DNA from: SIG440 sp045647905
GTDB taxonomy: Bacteria; Bacillota; Clostridia; Monoglobales; Monoglobaceae
DNA: 8,286 nt
NCBI GenBank assembly: GCA_045647905.1
Contig: JAZRMZ010000149.1
Span: 1-8,286, forward strand
Direction of reading: 5' to 3'
The position numbers and the translations under genes are program-made. Below the pieces are notes generated by a model, which searched no databases, was not told where the DNA came from, and saw only the letters and a list, made by a program, of their open reading frames with translations. Shown here in pieces: positions 6,001 to 8,286 of the stretch. Position 1 is the first letter of the stretch, and each line of letters starts with the position of its first letter.

Positions 6001-6077
6001 GATTCTTCACTGCGTTCAGAATGACAATAAAGGGCACAAAACCAAATAAGCCGTCACCCTGAGCCTGACGAAGGGTC
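6001..6077. repeat. Inverted pair of a 25-bp dispersed-type intergenic repeat
   Basis: 6001-6025 read on the minus strand and 6053-6077 read on the plus strand are homologous 25-mers of the form GTCA-YY-CTGA-RC...GAAG-RR-TC, placed head to head around a 27-bp AT-rich centre. Each copy can fold on itself (ATTCT with AGAAT; ACCCT with AGGGT). The family resembles a repeat common between genes in many bacterial genomes, whose chance translations give peptides such as LRQAQGD and VILNAVKN; both appear in frame on the minus strand here. The inverted arrangement fits a small non-autonomous element, but no target-site duplication is obvious. Copies elsewhere cannot be checked from this window. Confidence 0.7.
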
Positions 6078-6080
6078 TTG

Positions 6081-6224
6081 GTGGTATTGAAGATGTTTGC
6101 TTCAGTGGCATGCTGTACTTCGTATAGAGTGATATTTTGCACTTCGTGCAAAGTGATATTAACGACGAAGGCGTTAGTGGTATTGAAAACTTTGTTTTCA
6201 GTGGTATTCTGCACCGTGTGCAGA
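6081..6224. repeat. Six tandem 24-bp units, each a conserved linker plus a mini-hairpin
   Basis: The units start at 6081, 6105, 6129, 6153, 6177 and 6201, with no insertion or deletion. Each begins with GTGRYATT (GTGGCATG in unit 2). The last base of this octamer and the following 16 nt form a 7-nt arm, a 3-nt loop and a 7-nt arm. Units 3, 5 and 6 pair perfectly with unrelated arms: TTTGCAC/GTGCAAA, TGAAAAC/GTTTTCA and TCTGCAC/GTGCAGA. Unit 4 pairs at 6 of 7 positions, unit 2 at 6 including a G-U pair on the plus strand, and unit 1 at 5. Loops are GTT, TTC, TTC, GAA, TTT and CGT. Linker sequence and pairing are conserved while arm sequence is not. This is not a CRISPR array: there are no unique spacers. 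Function is unknown; it lies downstream of the HAD gene and beyond the terminator shared with tsf. Confidence 0.88.
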
Positions 6225-6264
6225 GTTAAAAAAGCAAAGTTTTATTTGACTGAAATTGCAAAAG

Positions 6265-6297
6265 AAAAAGGATGGCGGAAGAACCGTCATCCTTTTT
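6265..6297. terminator. Bidirectional Rho-independent terminator between the repeat region and tsf
   Basis: AAAAAGGATGGCGG (6265-6278) pairs with CCGTCATCCTTTTT (6284-6297) around a 5-nt AAGAA loop. The 14-bp stem has one G-T position, a wobble on the plus strand and a mismatch on the minus strand. The A-run and T-run make it usable in both directions. It lies 16 nt past the tsf stop and is also the first good terminator after the HAD gene. Confidence 0.88.
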
Positions 6298-6313
6298 GGT
6301 AGTCAAGTGAATT

Positions 6314-7225
6314 TTAGTTTCCAGCCATCTTTGCAACTTCTGCTGCAAAGTCGTCAACTTTCTTCTCCAAACCTTCGCCCTTTTCGAGACGAGCAAATTT
6401 AACAACTTCGATGTCTGTGCCGATTTCCTTTGCAACGTTTGCAAGGAACTTGGCAACTGTCAAATCGCCGTCCTTAACGTAAGCCTGTTCAACAAGACAG
6501 ATTTCTTTGAAGAACTTCTGGATACGTCCAACAACCATTTTATCAACGATTGCTTCGGGCTTGCCTTCGTTGAGAGCCTGAGCCTTGAGGATTTCTTTTT
6601 CCTTCTCAACTTCGTCAGCGGGAACTTCGTCGCTCTTAACATACTTGGGCATAACTGCCGCAATCTGCATTGCAACGTCTTTTGCTGCTGCCTGGAATGC
6701 AGGATCAGCTGCCTTTGATTCATCGCCCAGCTTGAAGTTAACAAGAACACCAATCTTACCGCCGCCATGGATATAAGCAACGTTAACACCTTCGTATCTT
6801 TCGAAACGACGGAGGTTCATGTTTTCACCGATTGTTGCAATCTTTTCTGTAAGAGCTTCGCCAACTGTCTGGTCACCGTAGAGCTTTTCGTTCTTCAATG
6901 CTTCAACGTCAGCAGGATTTGTCTTTGCGATACATTCAGCAACGTCAGTAACGAACTTCTGGAAGTCAGCGTTCTTTGCAACGAAGTCTGTTTCGGTGTT
7001 GATTTCAACAACAACACCAACATTGTCGAATACCAATGAAGTAACAAGACCTTCAGCAGCGATTCTGCCAGCTTTCTTGGCAGCTGTTGCCAAGCCTTTT
7101 TCTCTAAGGAACTCAACAGCCTTGTCCATATCACCGTTGGTTTCTGTAAGAGCCTTCTTACAGTCCATCATACCACAGTTTGTCATTTCTCTGAGAGTTT
7201 TAACATCTTGTGCTGTAAATGCCAT
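6314..7225 (-). CDS. tsf: Translation elongation factor Ts
   Basis: EF-Ts is the nucleotide exchange factor that releases GDP from EF-Tu during protein synthesis. The 303-residue protein has the full family length. The N-terminal UBA-like EF-Tu-binding domain spans about 4-42 (LREMTNCGMMDCKKAL at 11-26), and the signature TDFVAKN is at 79-85, with D80 and F81 at the positions that insert next to the EF-Tu nucleotide site in the E. coli complex. Two dimerisation subdomains follow, with GKIGVLV in the first and an EKEKEILKAQA helix in the coiled-coil region. The ATG (7223-7225) is preceded only by a weak site (AAAGCGAG around 7238-7245). It lies 31 nt after rpsB in the conserved rpsB-tsf order and is probably co-transcribed and partly coupled. 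The terminator at 6265-6297 closes the operon. Confidence 0.98.
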   Translation of the reverse strand: MAFTAQDVKTLREMTNCGMMDCKKALTETNGDMDKAVEFLREKGLATAAKKAGRIAAEGLVTSLVFDNVGVVVEINTETDFVAKNADFQKFVTDVAECIAKTNPADVEALKNEKLYGDQTVGEALTEKIATIGENMNLRRFERYEGVNVAYIHGGGKIGVLVNFKLGDESKAADPAFQAAAKDVAMQIAAVMPKYVKSDEVPADEVEKEKEILKAQALNEGKPEAIVDKMVVGRIQKFFKEICLVEQAYVKDGDLTVAKFLANVAKEIGTDIEVVKFARLEKGEGLEKKVDDFAAEVAKMAGN

Positions 7226-7256
7226 AATATATACACTCGCTTTCTGTAAAATTCAA

Positions 7257-8009
7257 TTATTCTTCGATCATATCAAGTGATACGTCTTCAGCTTCGTCAG
7301 CTTCGTCAACTGCTGCTGAGAAGTCTTCGCCCTGCTTTCCTTCAAGGATAGCGTTACCGATTGTAGAAACAATAAGTTTTACGGCACGGATAGCGTCATC
7401 GTTTCCGGGGATGGGGAATTCAGCTTCTTCGGGGTCACAGTTTGTGTCCACGATAGCGATTACGGGAATACCGAGTTTGTGAGCTTCGGCAATAGCATTC
7501 TTTTCTTTTCTGGGATCAACTACGAACATAGCCGCAGGAAGATCTCTCATTTCTTTGATACCGCCAAGGAACTTTTCGAGACGTTCTTCTTCAAGGTTGA
7601 GCTTGAGAACTTCCTTCTTGGGAAGAAGTTCCATTGTTCCGTCTTCGTTCATCTTCTTGAGCTGGTAAAGTCTGTCAATTCTTCTCTTGATTGTTTTGAA
7701 GTTTGTGAGCATACCGCCGAGCCATCTTGCGTTAACGTAGAACATACCTGTTCTTTCAGCTTCTTCACGGATTGCGTCCTGAGCCTGCTTCTTTGTACCA
7801 ACAAAAAGAACGTTTCCGCCTTCTGCTGCGATGTCACGAACAAAGTAGTAAGCTTCTTCGATTTTCTTTACAGTTTTCTGAAGATCGATAATATAAATAC
7901 CGTTTCTTTCTGTAAAGATGTACTCCGCCATTTTAGGATTCCAACGGCGTGTCTGGTGTCCGAAGTGAACACCTGCTTCAAGCAATTGCTTCATTTGAAT
8001 TACTCCCAT
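7257..8009 (-). CDS. rpsB: Small-subunit ribosomal protein S2
   Basis: S2 is a late-assembling protein of the 30S subunit, needed for binding S1-type mRNA contacts and for ribosome function. From the chosen start the protein has 250 residues, normal for bacterial S2. The N-terminal signature LLEAGVHFGHQTRRWNPKM is at 9-27, followed by NVLFVGTKKQAQ, NARWLGGMLTNF and the second signature VVDPRKEKNAIAEAHKLG with PVIAIVDTNCDP. The tail after about residue 225 is strongly acidic (DEADEAEDVSLDMIEE). I choose the ATG at 8007-8009, which has GGAGG (8019-8023) 9 nt upstream and the family start MGVIQMKQLLEAG. The reading frame stays open 20 codons further upstream, but those codons do not match S2. 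First gene of the rpsB-tsf operon. Confidence 0.98.
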   Translation of the reverse strand: MGVIQMKQLLEAGVHFGHQTRRWNPKMAEYIFTERNGIYIIDLQKTVKKIEEAYYFVRDIAAEGGNVLFVGTKKQAQDAIREEAERTGMFYVNARWLGGMLTNFKTIKRRIDRLYQLKKMNEDGTMELLPKKEVLKLNLEEERLEKFLGGIKEMRDLPAAMFVVDPRKEKNAIAEAHKLGIPVIAIVDTNCDPEEAEFPIPGNDDAIRAVKLIVSTIGNAILEGKQGEDFSAAVDEADEAEDVSLDMIEE

Positions 8010-8147
8010 GATTTTGCACCTCCAAAAGTTTACACCTCCACCATAGTCAACTTGTACGGGAGCTATCATGGGTATTTCAGCACCGCCCGAACAATCGTAT
8101 GATGTGCGTATTTTATTTTGTCAAATGCACAAAATTCCACATTTAAC
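8010..8147 (-). promoter_or_regulatory. Leader of the rpsB-tsf mRNA
   Basis: The predicted start near 8147 leaves an untranslated leader of about 138 nt. A perfect 7-bp hairpin (ATTTTGT 8115-8121 with ACAAAAT 8129-8135, 7-nt loop) lies about 12 nt from the 5' end. GGAGGTG occurs twice, at 8033-8039 and 8017-8023; only the second is at working distance from the start codon. A leader this long on rpsB suggests autogenous control by S2, but I do not recognise a described leader motif. Confidence 0.45.
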
Positions 8148-8153
8148 TGGGAT

Positions 8154-8182
8154 ATTATATCACGGCATCTGCGTATTGTCAA
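8154..8182 (-). promoter_or_regulatory. Consensus sigma-A promoter of the rpsB-tsf operon
   Basis: On the minus strand TTGACA (8177-8182) and TATAAT (8154-8159) match both consensus hexamers fully, with a 17-bp spacer and extended TGA before the -10. Such strength suits a translation operon. Confidence 0.92.
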
Positions 8183-8246
8183 GCATTAAAATAACATTTT
8201 TTCTAGAATTTAAAAATTTCTTTACCAAATTTTTGCTTCAGTATAA

Positions 8247-8275
8247 TTGACTTTTGTTTTGCATAATGATAAGAT
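8247..8275 (+). promoter_or_regulatory. Divergent sigma-A promoter leading out of the window
   Basis: TTGACT (8247-8252), a 17-bp spacer and TAAGAT (8270-8275) with extended TGA. The window ends in GGAGG (8282-8286), which would lie at the very start of the transcript, so either the leader is almost absent or a further upstream start is used. The AT-rich stretch 8183-8246 between the two divergent promoters shows nothing else. The gene itself is outside. Confidence 0.55.
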
Positions 8276-8286
8276 ATTTTTGGAGG

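Noticed and set aside
5177..6214. 345-codon minus-strand open frame opposite the HAD gene and repeats
   Set aside because: It runs antisense through a clear HAD gene, and its N-terminal part is translated repeat (octapeptide periods, LRQAQGD, VILNAVKN). The 24-bp period is a multiple of three, which keeps the frame open by chance.
6081..6224. CRISPR array
   Set aside because: The period is only 24 bp, the conserved part is 7-8 bp, and the variable part is a self-complementary hairpin rather than a unique spacer. No cas gene is present.
6078..6302. 74-codon plus-strand frame over the hairpin array
   Set aside because: It is mostly translated 24-bp repeat and runs into the terminator. It has no convincing ribosome binding site.
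8010..8069. 20-codon N-terminal extension of S2
   Set aside because: It would include the Shine-Dalgarno site of the real start, and the extra residues do not match S2 proteins.
7479..8102. 207-codon plus-strand frame opposite rpsB
   Set aside because: Antisense shadow of a highly conserved ribosomal protein gene; its composition shows no protein-family likeness.
8242..8247. Plus-strand TATAAT as a -10 box
   Set aside because: The only -35-like hexamer upstream (TTTACC) is 15 bp away; the TTGACT/TAAGAT pair just downstream is better spaced.

Overview
The window looks like chromosomal DNA from a low-GC anaerobic Firmicute, most likely a gut-type member of the Clostridia. The support is AT-rich spacers, near-perfect sigma-A promoters, strong AGGAGG-type ribosome binding sites, some TTG and GTG starts, a clostridial-type pyruvate:ferredoxin oxidoreductase, and translation genes of Firmicute character. 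The family-level assignment is inference; no rRNA or other marker is present.

Layout. 1-955 (minus) is the N-terminal 318 residues of pyruvate:ferredoxin oxidoreductase, with its own promoter and two dyads around the transcription start. 1165-1197 is a terminator for the next minus-strand gene. 1214-1978 (minus) is a short-chain dehydrogenase with a TTG start. It diverges from an AraC-type regulator at 2159-3028 (plus), and the shared promoter region carries several TTGAC half-sites. The AraC gene ends exactly where a convergent DeoR-type regulator ends (3029-3781, minus). The DeoR gene diverges from a two-gene operon at 3946-5929 (plus): an AraM/EgsA-type sn-glycerol-1-phosphate dehydrogenase overlapping by 8 nt a HAD-IIB phosphatase that resembles eukaryotic phosphomannomutase. 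5930-6313 is a repeat-rich spacer. 6314-8009 (minus) is rpsB-tsf (ribosomal protein S2 and elongation factor Ts), with a consensus promoter and a leader of about 140 nt. At the right edge a plus-strand promoter points out of the window.

How the parts work together. Two divergent regulator/target pairs stand back to back: AraC with the dehydrogenase, and DeoR with the glycerol-1-phosphate dehydrogenase/phosphatase operon. Each regulator probably controls its divergent neighbour. The second pair suggests a small pathway around DHAP, glycerol-1-phosphate and a dephosphorylated product. These genes sit between housekeeping loci (pyruvate oxidation, translation).

The most unusual element is the spacer at 5930-6313. 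It holds an inverted pair of a 25-bp dispersed-type repeat (6001-6025 and 6053-6077), followed by six head-to-tail 24-bp units (6081-6224). Each unit is a conserved GTGRYAT linker plus a 7-3-7 mini-hairpin. The stem sequence differs between units while pairing is largely kept, so structure rather than sequence appears to be conserved. A bidirectional terminator (6265-6297) closes the region.
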